From NCBI GenBank assembly GCA_016721315.1, contig JADKIL010000009.1:1-64000 (forward strand): a DNA stretch of 64,000 nt. Reading direction: 5' to 3'. The notes below the pieces were generated by a model that saw nothing but the letters and a program-made list of their open reading frames with translations, made no database searches and was not told the origin of the DNA. Below are positions 27,571 through 38,098 of the stretch, in pieces. Within the stretch, counting starts at the first letter, position 1. Each line of letters starts with the position of its first letter. The position numbers and the translations under genes were made by a program. The stretch is from Candidatus Villigracilis vicinus (GTDB lineage Bacteria > Chloroflexota > Anaerolineae > Anaerolineales > Villigracilaceae).

Positions 27571-27639
27571 ATGTTCTAAATTAAATTCGAGGTCAATAAT
27601 CTTTGAATTAAAAGAGTGTTCGTCGCGGTGTCAGCTTTT

Positions 27640-30600
27640 TTACGAGATCAGCTTTCGGTACAGCGCTTCGGTTTCGGAGTCAGGCGGCAGGTTGAGCTGT
27701 TTGCGCAAAGTAGCTTTGCAGGCTTCGTAGGTACGCAGCACTGCGGCGCGGTCTCCCCGGCGGTGATGCGCTTGCATGGCGAGGCAATATGCCGCTTCAT
27801 GAACAGGTTGATAGTCTATGGCGCGCTGACACATGGTTAGGGCTTCGTCCAGTTTTGCCAGCTTCATATAAAGCTCTGCCAGAGCGGTCAGCGCCGCAAG
27901 GTAGAGTTGATCGAGGCGTTCGCGGTCGGCTAGAACCCAGTCGAAGTAGGTGTCGTCAAGATAAGGACCCTTGACCAGGTTAACTGCCTGACGATAGAAC
28001 TCGATCTGCTCTTCCAGTGCCTGTGTCGAATGCGCGCGTGCCAGATGCGACTCGAAGGCTTCCACGTCAAACTCATAATTGGAATTGCGGTTGAAGAAAT
28101 ATACATTGTTCTCGAAGCGGATGATTTCATTGCCCACTGCACGGCGCAGGCGGTACAGTTCGTTCTTGAATCTGAGTTTGACCTTTGCCGGGTCATCCAA
28201 CTCGCGCCAGAATTGTTCTGCCACCTGTTCTTTGGTTAGAGGTCTGGGTTGGGATAGAAAGAAGAAGAACAGGTCGCGTACCGATTGGGTTTGCCAATCA
28301 GAGATGCTTAGTTCTCGTCCGCGCATTTCAACGGCAGCATGCCCAAAGCCTTTTATCACCAGTTGGGCGGCAGGGACCTCCACAACGTGAGTCTGTCTGC
28401 GGAGGTTACGGCGCACATCGGGCAGGCGTGCGGTACGTTTTTCAGACCGTGAGAACAGGTCACGCAGTTCACGTGTGGCATCTGGCTCTTTTTTTAGCGG
28501 GTCGAGCCATGTGAGGCACTGACCGACTGCGACCAGGGCTGCATGCCGGGGTTTGTCACGGGTCAGTTCGTGAAGTTTTTTCATGGCATCTGGTTTGCGT
28601 TTTGCGGCGGCAAACGCAGCCGCTAGCCAGACGTGGGTGGAGATCAGTTCGAGCAACAAGCCTTCTTCCGTAAAATGTGATTCGGCGCTTTCGAATGTAT
28701 TTATTGCGTCTACCGGGTGACCAGTGAGCAAGTGGAATTTTCCCAGCAGGAGTTTGAAGTGTCCATTCTCGAAATGAGATTTGCTGGACTTGATCGTACC
28801 TTCCAGTTCGCGGATCAGGCTTTCAACGGCAGCAAAATTTTCTTGAAGCAGATTCAAATTCGCCCGTCCGAGTTGAAGCGAAAAGAGCAGGAAGATGTCG
28901 CGGCGCTCTTCAAGCATTTCTTCGGCGTGCAGGTAGTTCTGTTCCGCGATCTCAAAATCCTGCAATTCGGTGTACAGGTCGCCCAGCCCGATGGACAGGA
29001 GGGTTTCCATGCGAGTATGTTGGCTGCGGCGTGCGCAAAGGAAGCCGTCTTCATATGTGGAGGACGCCTTTTCGTACTCGCCTTCCAGATGGAACATATA
29101 GCCCATGTTGTTCAGCAGCCCGGCTTGTGCCTGCAGGTTACCTTCCTGCTTCCAGATGTTCAAGACTTTGAGGAAGGTCTTTTCGGCTTCGGGGTAGTTT
29201 CCCAGGGATTGCTGGGCTGTGCCAATGTCGGTCAGAATGGCGGGAATGTCCATGTGTTCGTTGGAATGGGTGAGGATATCCAACGCCTGCTCAAAGCATT
29301 TCAGTGCGCCCTTGTTTTGACCGGTGCGCATCAGGTTTGCGCCTTTCCCATGCAGTGCCTCGGCGTGCAGGGAGCGCAGGTCATCGCGGTATTCGATCAG
29401 GGTGATGGCTTCGTCGGCATCTGCGATGGATAGGTGGTAATCGCCCAGATACCGCTGCCCGAATGAACGCCGTACCAGCGCCAGTGCCAACTGCGGCACA
29501 TCGCCGCTTTCACGGAAGGACAACATGGCGCGGTCTAGTTCGGCGATCCCGCCGCGGTGATCGCCTTTGATCAATTTGATTGTGCCATTAACGGAGGCGA
29601 TGCGCGGATGTTTTTTCAAAATGGAAGGCGGCAGGTCACGCAGCCAGTTTTCTACAATTCGAGCGGTGTTCTGAAGGTTGTTGAAACTTGCAAGGTCGAT
29701 TAATTCCACGAGTGCATTGGTATCCCCAGTTTGTGGATGATGGCATACGCCTTTTCCCATTCCCTCATTGTTTCGTAGGCGCGGCTCAATCGTTCAAGAA
29801 TTGGCAGTACCTCTTCTTTGCGTTCCTTTTCCATACGTTGACGAAGGTAGTCACGGAATAGGTGATGGTAGCGCAGCGCCCGTCCCTCCGCACCGACGGG
29901 CAGCGCGAATAGGTTATTCTTTACAATGGCGCGGATGAATTCTTCCCAATCCTGCTTTCCGCTGTAAAACGGTGCAAGGACTATTTCGCACAACCCCGCG
30001 TCGAACTCATCCATGATCGAGGTGCGTAACAACAGCTCGCGCATTTCCGGTTTTTGTCGGTCCAGCACTTGCTGCCCGAGATAATCAAAAAGCTCCACGC
30101 CGGTATTTGCGCCGGGTCTTCGGCTTTTGCCCGAGATGCCCGAGCCGGAGAATTGCAAACCGGTGATCCAGCCTTCCGTCTCTGTGACCATGCGTAGTGC
30201 TTCATTATCGGAAATATGAACGTTGTTGTTTTGCAGGAACAATGCTTGAAGTTCTTCTGTGCGGAAGGCGAGGTCGGAAAAACTTAACCCGCTGACCTGT
30301 TCGCGCGCCACCATTAACGGAAGGTCTGCCAGTGTGGTTAGTGTGCGTGAGGCGATAATGACATGACAGTTATCGTCCACCAATTGGATGAAACGGTTGA
30401 GAAAATCGTAGATCGGTTGAACGCCCTCAAGAATGTGGAAGTCATCCAGAATGAGCACAAAATGTTCATGGATCGAAGCGAATGCCTCGTTGACAAGCGT
30501 CACTGCCAGCCGTTCCATATCCTCTTCAAAGGAGGTGCTGGCTTTCATGGCTGCTGCAGTCTGGCTGCCGACGCCGGGGAATTGCTCTGCGATGGAGGCG

Positions 30601-30854
30601 ACCAGATAGGCAAGGAAGCGCTGAGGGTCGCGGTCAAGCTCATCCAATGAAAGCCAGCAGCATTTATATTCGCTTTGAAGCGCCGCGTCGATCAAGAGCG
30701 ATGTTTTACCGTACCCAGCCGGGGCAGAAACCAGCACTAATTTACTGTCCAGCACATCAAAAAGAATATCCAGCAGCCGTTTACGCGCCAGAAGTTCGGC
30801 TCTTCTGCGTGGCGGAATGATCTTGGTTTTGCTGACAGGAATGGGGGAAAACAT
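27640..30854 (-). CDS. MalT-like ATPase / TPR / BTAD transcriptional regulator, frame broken once
   Basis: Large STAND-type regulator. The N-terminal part has Walker A (SAPAGYGKTSL) and Walker B (HFVLILDDFH), followed by helical and TPR repeats. A C-terminal winged-helix-like region (ELSISDWQTQSVRDLFFFFL) precedes a bacterial transcriptional activation domain (LVKGPYLDDTYFDWV). The first frame runs off at about 29723 (HKLGIPMHSWN); the continuation reads GDTNALVELIDLASF in another frame. One G missing from the run at about 29722-29726 explains it, and the length modulo three agrees. About 1071 residues when repaired. Start at ATG 30854 (MFSPIPVSKTK) fits family N termini; 30905 is possible. 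Confidence 0.87.
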
Positions 30855-30970
30855 GGATTGACTTACAAGCTTTCTTGAATAAAATAGCATGATGCCATAA
30901 TGCAATATTTTATACCCTAAATCTACTTTCCTGCAAAAAACAACAAACCCATCACACCTGAGTGCATGCT

Positions 30971-32569
30971 ATGAACAATGTACCAAGAAATTTCAAATCG
31001 TACAGACAAATAATATTATTTGTTGTTCTTTTTGCAACTTTGGTACTCATAGTCCTTACTCAGGCTAACCCCGGAACAGAACTCCCCAACCGTGATTATG
31101 GTTTTTACATTTATATCGGTAAATTGATCGCCAAAGGGCAAATGCCCTATCTGGATGCCTGGGACAGCAAACCACCCGCAATTTTTTACCTGAATGCCTT
31201 TGCTCTTAGTCTGGGTCGCGGATATCGTTGGGGGGTCTGGCTGGTTGAATTCATTTTCCTGTTTTGTGCCGTTAATGCTTCATATTACTTAATGAAAAAA
31301 CTTTGGGGGATGGCGCCTGCGCTTTTCGGTGTCTTTGTCTGGTTGTGGGGAATGGATTTCACATTGCAAGGTGGAAACTATACGGAAGAATACCCTCTTG
31401 TCTTTCACTTCCTCGCACTGATCTTGCTTCTCAGCCTGATCCAACAACCCAGGCAGCGCTTCTTTAACTTAACCTTGGGCGCGCTCTTCTCTTTCAGCTT
31501 TTTATTCCGCCCGAACAATGCCCTGGTCGAAGCAGTGACCATTCTAATTTTGGGTCTCACACATGTATGGCGGCGTGACTTTAAAAGTTTCTCCATTGCC
31601 GTCTTATGGGTTACGCTGGGTATTGTCATTCCTCTCGCCGCCGTATCCGCATACTTTGCCTATCATGGGCTTTTCTACGAAATGTTCGAGGCGTCCATTT
31701 TATATAACTTTGCCTACAGTTCCACGCAATTGAGCCAAACTTCGCCGCTCACGGTCGGTTTTGAATTTCTCAAGCTTTCTGCCTGGGGTGGTCTTATCGG
31801 TTATGGCTTGGTTGTTGCAAAGTTAAAAAAACTTTTTCAAAGTCCCTATATGCCTTTATATGCCGTTTTGCTTGTTGGCACACCCGCGGCGGTATTTCTC
31901 AGTGATCTTGCCAAACGAAATTACGGACATTACTTTATAAACTGGCTGCCATTTATTGGATTGTTAAGTGCCTTTGCCTTTTATACCCTTCTTGAAACCC
32001 TGAATCCGCGCGAAGAAGGATGGCAGGCAAGTAACTTTCCCCAGATATCTTCGCTTCCCCTTTACGCACTAATCGCGGCTATCTTGGCCCTTGTGCTCAC
32101 TGGGCGGGCTTCCACTTATGTAAAAGCCTTCGACCGCCTTTTCACAACTTCCGATCGGGAGATGCGCTCACCTATTGCTATTTATGTGGATAACCATACC
32201 AACCCCAGTGAGTATGTTGTGTTTTGGGCAACGAACCCCGGCGAGAATTTCATGGCTCGCAGAAACGCCCCGTATGCGGGGTTGTATTATCCTCATTTGG
32301 TGAAGTCAGGTGTGGCAGATCGCCTTAATGATGCCTATCTTGAAGATCTTAAGCTCAAGAAACCGGTACTTATCGTGGATATGGCGCGGCTTACCATTCC
32401 TTCGCTTGACCCTGCCAAACGTGAAGAACAAAAATCCACAGGCGTTTACATGAGCGACCCTCCTGATAATCTTGATGAAGTGTTGATATACATAGAAGAG
32501 AATTACTATCTTGAAGCAGTCATCAAAGACAAGCCGATCTACCGCTTGAATGGCACATCTGAGCCGTAA
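30971..32569 (+). CDS. GT39-like polytopic membrane glycosyltransferase
   Basis: 532 residues. About ten transmembrane helices up to about 385, then a soluble C-terminal domain. The first outer loop has NRDYGFYIYIGKLIAKGQMPYLDAWDSKPP, abbreviated here: an acidic residue and a DxKPP motif typical of PMT/ArnT-type GT-C enzymes that use lipid-linked sugars. Divergent from the MalT-like regulator. No strong ribosome site; ATG at 30971 preferred over GTG at 30962. Confidence 0.8.
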   Translation: MNNVPRNFKSYRQIILFVVLFATLVLIVLTQANPGTELPNRDYGFYIYIGKLIAKGQMPYLDAWDSKPPAIFYLNAFALSLGRGYRWGVWLVEFIFLFCAVNASYYLMKKLWGMAPALFGVFVWLWGMDFTLQGGNYTEEYPLVFHFLALILLLSLIQQPRQRFFNLTLGALFSFSFLFRPNNALVEAVTILILGLTHVWRRDFKSFSIAVLWVTLGIVIPLAAVSAYFAYHGLFYEMFEASILYNFAYSSTQLSQTSPLTVGFEFLKLSAWGGLIGYGLVVAKLKKLFQSPYMPLYAVLLVGTPAAVFLSDLAKRNYGHYFINWLPFIGLLSAFAFYTLLETLNPREEGWQASNFPQISSLPLYALIAAILALVLTGRASTYVKAFDRLFTTSDREMRSPIAIYVDNHTNPSEYVVFWATNPGENFMARRNAPYAGLYYPHLVKSGVADRLNDAYLEDLKLKKPVLIVDMARLTIPSLDPAKREEQKSTGVYMSDPPDNLDEVLIYIEENYYLEAVIKDKPIYRLNGTSEP

Positions 32570-32645
32570 ACACAGGCAGTTGCCAACACTCTCCAAACTT
32601 CAATAAAACTTTAAGCCGCGCGTAGGGGAATAACCTGAACATGCG

Positions 32646-32654
32646 TGCTATAAT
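32646..32654 (+). promoter_or_regulatory. extended -10 promoter of dnaE
   Basis: TGCTATAAT, identical to the boxes before secA, the gene at 42877 and the tmRNA. No consensus -35 was seen. It predicts a leader of about 75 nt before the dnaE ATG at 32736, which has no clear ribosome site. Confidence 0.55.
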
Positions 32655-32735
32655 GCCATTTAGTCATGTCGTCACATCGTCTGGTAGTTACATAGTCAGG
32701 CCATTGCGACCGTTTGACCACCCAACTAATAGACT

Positions 32736-35700
32736 ATGTCCTTCGCCCATCTCCACGTTCATACCGAATACTCCCTGCTCGACGGCTTCTCGAATATCAA
32801 GAAGCTGGTCAAACGCGTCAAAGAGATGAACATGGACTCGGTCGCCATCACCGACCACGGCACGATGTTCGGTGTGATCGACTTCTATAAAGCCGCCAAA
32901 TCAGAAGGCGTCAAACCCATTATCGGGTTGGAAGCCTACATGGCGGCACGCGGCATGAAAGACAAGGATTCCAAGCTGGATCGCTCGTCCTTTCATTTAT
33001 TACTGCTCGCCGAAAATGACACGGGTTATCGCAACCTGCTGAAGATCGCCTCCGCCGCGCAATTAGACGGCTTCTATTACTATCCCCGCATTGACCATGA
33101 TTTTCTCGCCGCGCACTCCGAAGGTTTGATCTGCACCTCAGGCTGTATGTCTGCGGAGATTCCGCGTGCGTTGCTGCAAGACAACCCCGAAGAAGCGCTT
33201 CGCAAATGGAATTGGTACTACGACGTCTTCGGACCTGACCGATTCTTCGTTGAGCTACAAGAACACAACATCCCTGAAATTCTGGATTTGAATAAAAAAC
33301 TGCTTGAGCTGGGTGCGCGCTATTCCGCGAATTACATCGCGACCAATGACGTGCATTATGTCAACCAAGAAGATGCGAAACTGCAAGACGTTCTGTTAGC
33401 GATCCAGACCAACTCCACCCTAGCGGACAAAGACCGCATGCGCATGACCGACGACTCGTACTTCCTGCGCTCACCCGCGGACATGAGTCGACTCTTCGCA
33501 GAAGTCCCTTCGGCGTTATCGAACACCTTGCTCATCGCCGAACGCTGCAACGTGGACCTCGGCTTCAAAGGCTATCACCTGCCCGAGTTCCCTGTGCCCG
33601 AAGGCTATACCGCTGAGACGTACTTACGCGCCTTGTGCGAGGCTGGGGCGAAGAAACGCTATCAGGATGACGCAACCAGTTCCAAAGTCCGTGAGAGACT
33701 CGATTATGAATTAAGCGTCGTCCACAGTATGGGATTCGACGCCTACTTCCTGATCGTGTGGGACTTGTGCCGCTTCGCCCGTGAACATGGCATCTGGTAT
33801 AACGCGCGCGGTTCGGCGGCAGGCTCCATCATTGCGTACACGCTTGAGATCACGATGGTCGACCCGCTCGAACATGCGCTCATCTTTGAACGCTTCCTAA
33901 ACCCGGGACGCGTATCGATGCCCGACATCGACTTGGACTTCCGCGACGACCGCCGCCATGAAATGCTCGAATATTGTGCGCGCAAATACGGCGATGACAA
34001 GGTCGCGCAGATCATCACCTTTGGTACGATGGGAACGAAAGCTGCCATCCGTGATGTGGCGCGTGTGATGGAAATTCCGCTGCCAGAAGTGGATCGAGTC
34101 GCCAAGCTGGTTCCTTTTTCGCCGGGCGGCACGACCATGGCAGAAGCGCTCGAGATCAAAGAGTTCAAGCAAATTTACGACACTGACCCCAAGATGCGCG
34201 AAGTGATCGACATTGCCGCGCGCATGGAAGGTACAGTGCGCAATGCAGGCACACATGCCGCAGGCGTGGTCATCTCAGATAAGCCCATCCTCGAATATCT
34301 GCCGCTGCATCGCCCGACGTCTAATTCAGAAGATACGCCGATCAAGTCGGTAACCCAATTTGAAATGGGTATTCTTGATACGCTCGGCATGTTGAAAGTG
34401 GATTTTCTCGGTCTCATCACCTTGACCGTGATGGCACGTGCTTGCGACCTCATCTTCAAACGTCACGGCATCAAGCTGGACCTGAGCAATATCCCCATTG
34501 ACGACCCCAAGTCATTTGAGTTGATGGGTGCCGGTCAGACCGCTGGCGTCTTCCAGGTGGAAGGCGGCGGCATGACGCGCTGGCTCGTGCAGATGAAGCC
34601 GAAAAATCTCGATAACATCATCGCGATGGTGGCGTTGTATCGCCCGGGACCGATGGCTTTCATCCCTGATTACATCGCACGCATGCACGGCGAAGCGGAA
34701 GTGGAATATCGCCATCCTTCGATGGAACCGATCTTCAGCGATACCTACGGCATTCCCGTCTATCAAGAGCAATTGATGCGTGCTGCTGTAGAACTCGCCG
34801 GGTACACACCTTCCGAGTCCGATGAGCTGCGCAAAGCCATCTCGAAAAAGAAAAAAGAAGACATTGAAAAGCACCGCGCCAAGTTCGTGAAAGGCGCTGT
34901 TGAAAAAGGCATCGAACAATCCACCGCCGATGCGATCTATTCGGACTGGGAAGAGTTCGCGAGGTACGGCTTCAACAAATGTTTGCCCGGCGACGTGGAA
35001 ATTTTGGATGCTGCTACAGGTCGACTCGTCAAAGTGGAAGACCTTTATCGTGGCACGGCGGAAATTCAAAAGACTCTCTCTTGCGATATTCCCACGTTGA
35101 AATTGAAAAACCAGCCTGTGCTCAACGTCATGGACAACGGCATGAAGCCCGTCTTCCGCTTAATCACAGCACTGGGACGTACCATCGAAGCGACGGGAAA
35201 TCATCCTTTCTATACATATAACGGCTGGTGCAACCTCGAAGAACTTCAACCTGACGATTTCATCGCCGTTCCACGAATCATTCCAGTGGAAGGCAAGCAG
35301 GAATGGGAAGACCATGAGGCGATTGCTTTGGGTCATCTATTAGCAGAAGGCAATCTCTGCCATCCGCACTCGGTTTATTACTACAATCAAGATATGGAAC
35401 AGGTGAATGATTTCGTGCGAGCCGCCGAGTCATTTACAAACGTCAAATGCACGATTGCCATGCACAAGGGGACATATTCCATATACGCTGCCCGCACCGA
35501 CAAACAATATGAACCCGGCATCTTCGCTTGGGCAGGCGAGTTGGGTTTGCTTGGCAAGAACGCTCGCAACAAAGAATTCCCTTCTGCGATCTTTGAATTG
35601 AACAACCGCCAGATCGGTCTGGTCATCAGTCGCATGTGGGATGGTGATGGACATATCGATTCACGCGGACGTAGCCTGTACTATGCCACTGCTTCACAGC

Positions 35701-37985
35701 GCCTTGCACAGCAGCTTCAGCACCTGCTTTTGCGCTTTGGTATCATCAGTCGCTTGCGCACCGTAGAATTCCCCTACAAAGATGGGCGAGTCGGGTATCA
35801 GGTTTTCATCACCGGATACGAGAACATCAACACATTCAAGCAACATATCGGTTGTTTCCTGGTAAGTACCAAAAAGACACAAGCCCTCGAAGAACTAACT
35901 GTTTTCATTCCTCCTGTTGCTGTCGGCACAAAAGACATTATCCCTGCAGCAGTTAAGGAGCATATCCGCGCCGCAAAAGACTCGTCCGGGCTGACTTGGA
36001 AAGAGATCACTGCCACCACTGGCATTGCTCCGCGCGAATTCTCCCCAACCAACTCCGCAGGTAAAGTAGGCTTTGGGCGAACCACCCTGCAACGCCTTGG
36101 TAATTACTTTGATGACCCCATCATCAAACGCTATGCTGAAAGTGACATCTACTGGGATCGAATTGCTTACATCGAATACGTCGGCGAAAAGCAAACCTAC
36201 GACCTTGAAATCGAAGATACACACAACTTTATTGCCAACGATATTCTCGTTCATAACAGTCACGCCGCCGATTATGGCGTGATCGCTGTTCAAACTGCCT
36301 ATCTCAAATCGCATTACACCGCCGAGTACATGACCGCACTCATGTCCGCTTCGGCTGGGCAGACTGAGAAGATCGCCTTTTACGTCGCGGATGCGCGCAC
36401 GATGGGCGTACCCGTTCTGCAATCGGATATCAACTCTTCGATGTGGGACTTCGACATTGAAGATGTCCCTTCGACAAGCTCAGGGCAAGCGCAACCTCAT
36501 ATCCGCTTTGGCATGGGCGCCATCAAGAATGTTGGTGAGAACTCCGTTCAGCCGATCATCGAAGAACGCGCCAAGAACGGAAAATTCACAGACCTCAACG
36601 ACTTCGCACGCCGCGTAGACTTACGTGCCGTTGGCAAACGTTCACTGGAAAGCCTCATCAAAGTGGGTGCGCTCGATTCGTTCGGCAATCGCGCATCGTT
36701 GCTCGCCTCGCTTGATCGCATCGTCGCCATCTCCAGCAATCACTTCCGCGCCGCCGATGCGGGACAAATGAGTCTCTTCGGCGCAGCCACCGGCATCATC
36801 GAAGAGATCACCTTGCCCGAAGTCAAAGATGTGGACAAGCGCGAGATGCTCAACTGGGAGCGCGAGCTGATCGGTCTTTACATCTCCGACCACCCGCTCA
36901 ACGAATATCAAGCCACGCTGGCAAAGATCGTCAGCTACTTCTCGGGGCAGTTGGGCGAAGCCAATCACGAAGAGAAAGTCCGCATGGCGGGTCTCATCAC
37001 CGGCGTGCGTCCGTACACCACCAAAACCGGCAAGCCCATGGGCTTCGCCGCACTCGAAGACATTCAAGGCACCGTCGAACTCGTGCTCTTCCCCAAAACC
37101 TGGGAGGCTTCACGCGAGAAGCTGACCGTCGGGCAGATCGTCATCGTTGAAGGCAAAGTGGACCAAGGCAGCACCCCGCCCAAGATCCTGGTCGATACGA
37201 TCAAGACCGAGATTCCTGTAACAACAGCGGCGGATGATCCTTTCATCACAGCGGATGCGACTCCCAAGCCTTTGCTTGCCCGCACACAGGAGCAATCTCC
37301 CCGCCGCCCGGAGCAAGCCAAGCCGACAGTTGCTCCACAACCCAAACCGAATCCAACACCGAAAGCGACGCCACCGGTTGCAAAACCTGTTGTCGCTGAA
37401 CCTGCGCCATCCTACACCCCCCTTTCATCCCCCCAAATGCCGGGGGAATTTGGGGGGACAGAGGGGGGTGATGATATGCCCCCGCCACCCGATAACTTCC
37501 CCGATGGCTGGGACAATGAATGGCAACCCTCGTTCGACGAAGCCGCCATTGCCGCTCAGCCTGCGCCGAAGTTCAAGAAAGATGAACCGGTGACTCCTCC
37601 GTTGGTGACTCGCGCGGTTGAGGCGTTGACAAGTATCGAAGCGTTGAACCCTGCCGAAGAACGGGATGAGGCGTTCATTCCGTCGTTGTATGTTCCGCTT
37701 GCCAAAGAGAACAAGGACAAGGAACATCCGCCCCAACAGATCACCGTCATCCTGCGCTCCACCGGCGACAAGGACCGTGACAAGCGCCGCATCAAGACAC
37801 TGTATGGCACGTTGATCTCATACCACGGGCGCGATAAGTTTAGTTTTCAGATCTTTGAGAACGGCAAGGGACACCTGATCGACTTCCCCAACGACACCAC
37901 GCGCATCTGCCCCGAACTGCTCGAGCGCCTGAAGAAGCTGATGGGCGAAGAGAACTGGCGCGTGGAAGAGATTACATTTCAGTAA
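32736..37985 (+). CDS. dnaE: DNA polymerase III alpha subunit with intein
   Basis: Replicative polymerase. The precursor has 1749 residues: PHP domain (HLHVHTEYSLLDG, ITDHGTMFG), polymerase palm (MPDIDLDFRDDRR), fingers, then an intein at residues 749-1174 just before the SHAADYG motif. The rest of the fingers and helix-hairpin-helix region, an OB domain (MAGLITGVRPYTTKTGKPMG) and a C-terminal domain follow. The spliced protein would have 1323 residues. A Pro-rich disordered linker (about 1500-1590) and residues near 1247 are encoded by genomic palindromic repeats inserted in frame. A terminator follows. Confidence 0.95.
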   Translation: MSFAHLHVHTEYSLLDGFSNIKKLVKRVKEMNMDSVAITDHGTMFGVIDFYKAAKSEGVKPIIGLEAYMAARGMKDKDSKLDRSSFHLLLLAENDTGYRNLLKIASAAQLDGFYYYPRIDHDFLAAHSEGLICTSGCMSAEIPRALLQDNPEEALRKWNWYYDVFGPDRFFVELQEHNIPEILDLNKKLLELGARYSANYIATNDVHYVNQEDAKLQDVLLAIQTNSTLADKDRMRMTDDSYFLRSPADMSRLFAEVPSALSNTLLIAERCNVDLGFKGYHLPEFPVPEGYTAETYLRALCEAGAKKRYQDDATSSKVRERLDYELSVVHSMGFDAYFLIVWDLCRFAREHGIWYNARGSAAGSIIAYTLEITMVDPLEHALIFERFLNPGRVSMPDIDLDFRDDRRHEMLEYCARKYGDDKVAQIITFGTMGTKAAIRDVARVMEIPLPEVDRVAKLVPFSPGGTTMAEALEIKEFKQIYDTDPKMREVIDIAARMEGTVRNAGTHAAGVVISDKPILEYLPLHRPTSNSEDTPIKSVTQFEMGILDTLGMLKVDFLGLITLTVMARACDLIFKRHGIKLDLSNIPIDDPKSFELMGAGQTAGVFQVEGGGMTRWLVQMKPKNLDNIIAMVALYRPGPMAFIPDYIARMHGEAEVEYRHPSMEPIFSDTYGIPVYQEQLMRAAVELAGYTPSESDELRKAISKKKKEDIEKHRAKFVKGAVEKGIEQSTADAIYSDWEEFARYGFNKCLPGDVEILDAATGRLVKVEDLYRGTAEIQKTLSCDIPTLKLKNQPVLNVMDNGMKPVFRLITALGRTIEATGNHPFYTYNGWCNLEELQPDDFIAVPRIIPVEGKQEWEDHEAIALGHLLAEGNLCHPHSVYYYNQDMEQVNDFVRAAESFTNVKCTIAMHKGTYSIYAARTDKQYEPGIFAWAGELGLLGKNARNKEFPSAIFELNNRQIGLVISRMWDGDGHIDSRGRSLYYATASQRLAQQLQHLLLRFGIISRLRTVEFPYKDGRVGYQVFITGYENINTFKQHIGCFLVSTKKTQALEELTVFIPPVAVGTKDIIPAAVKEHIRAAKDSSGLTWKEITATTGIAPREFSPTNSAGKVGFGRTTLQRLGNYFDDPIIKRYAESDIYWDRIAYIEYVGEKQTYDLEIEDTHNFIANDILVHNSHAADYGVIAVQTAYLKSHYTAEYMTALMSASAGQTEKIAFYVADARTMGVPVLQSDINSSMWDFDIEDVPSTSSGQAQPHIRFGMGAIKNVGENSVQPIIEERAKNGKFTDLNDFARRVDLRAVGKRSLESLIKVGALDSFGNRASLLASLDRIVAISSNHFRAADAGQMSLFGAATGIIEEITLPEVKDVDKREMLNWERELIGLYISDHPLNEYQATLAKIVSYFSGQLGEANHEEKVRMAGLITGVRPYTTKTGKPMGFAALEDIQGTVELVLFPKTWEASREKLTVGQIVIVEGKVDQGSTPPKILVDTIKTEIPVTTAADDPFITADATPKPLLARTQEQSPRRPEQAKPTVAPQPKPNPTPKATPPVAKPVVAEPAPSYTPLSSPQMPGEFGGTEGGDDMPPPPDNFPDGWDNEWQPSFDEAAIAAQPAPKFKKDEPVTPPLVTRAVEALTSIEALNPAEERDEAFIPSLYVPLAKENKDKEHPPQQITVILRSTGDKDRDKRRIKTLYGTLISYHGRDKFSFQIFENGKGHLIDFPNDTTRICPELLERLKKLMGEENWRVEEITFQ
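34980..36257 (+). mobile_element. DnaE intein with LAGLIDADG homing endonuclease
   Basis: 426 residues between FNK and SHAADYG. It begins with Cys (CLPGDVEILDAATG, block A), has the block B TxxH (EATGNHPFY), two dodecapeptides (ALGHLLAEGN and VISRMWDGDGHID) and block F/G ending HNFIANDILVHN, with Ser as the +1 residue. Splicing residues are all present, so it should be active. The insertion point is four residues downstream of the cyanobacterial split-DnaE site, which lies before CFNKSH. Confidence 0.93.
36467..36485. repeat. short genomic repeat inside dnaE coding sequence
   Basis: CCCTTCGACAAGCTCAGGG, a sequence widely scattered in bacterial genomes as part of palindromic repeats. Here it encodes PSTSSGQA in frame in an otherwise conserved part of DnaE. 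Flanks do not extend the palindrome. Confidence 0.6.
37415..37470. repeat. palindromic repeat inside dnaE coding sequence
   Basis: Nested inverted repeats: CACCCCCCT / AGGGGGGTG outside and CCCCCCAAAT / ATTTGGGGGG inside. It is translated in frame as a Pro/Gly-rich piece (SSPQMPGEFGGTEGG) of the C-terminal linker. It looks like a mobile intergenic repeat tolerated in a disordered region. Confidence 0.75.
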
Positions 37986-37987
37986 CC

Positions 37988-38017
37988 AGTAGGGGCGCCT
38001 CGCGAGGCGCCCCTACT
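37988..38017 (+). terminator. dnaE terminator
   Basis: Perfect 30-base palindrome built on AGTAGGGGCGCCTC and its complement, followed by TTTTTATTT. It starts three bases after the dnaE stop. Confidence 0.9.
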
Positions 38018-38098
38018 TTTTATTTCTTCTCTTTATTTGTCTTGGATTAAGCTACAATCCGATTAAATTTCGATCAAATTAAAAATGGAGAGAGGCAG

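Noticed and set aside
28717..29433. 238-codon open frame opposite the MalT/BTAD-like regulator
   Set aside because: Antisense to conserved TPR coding sequence, with no ribosome site or recognisable domain.
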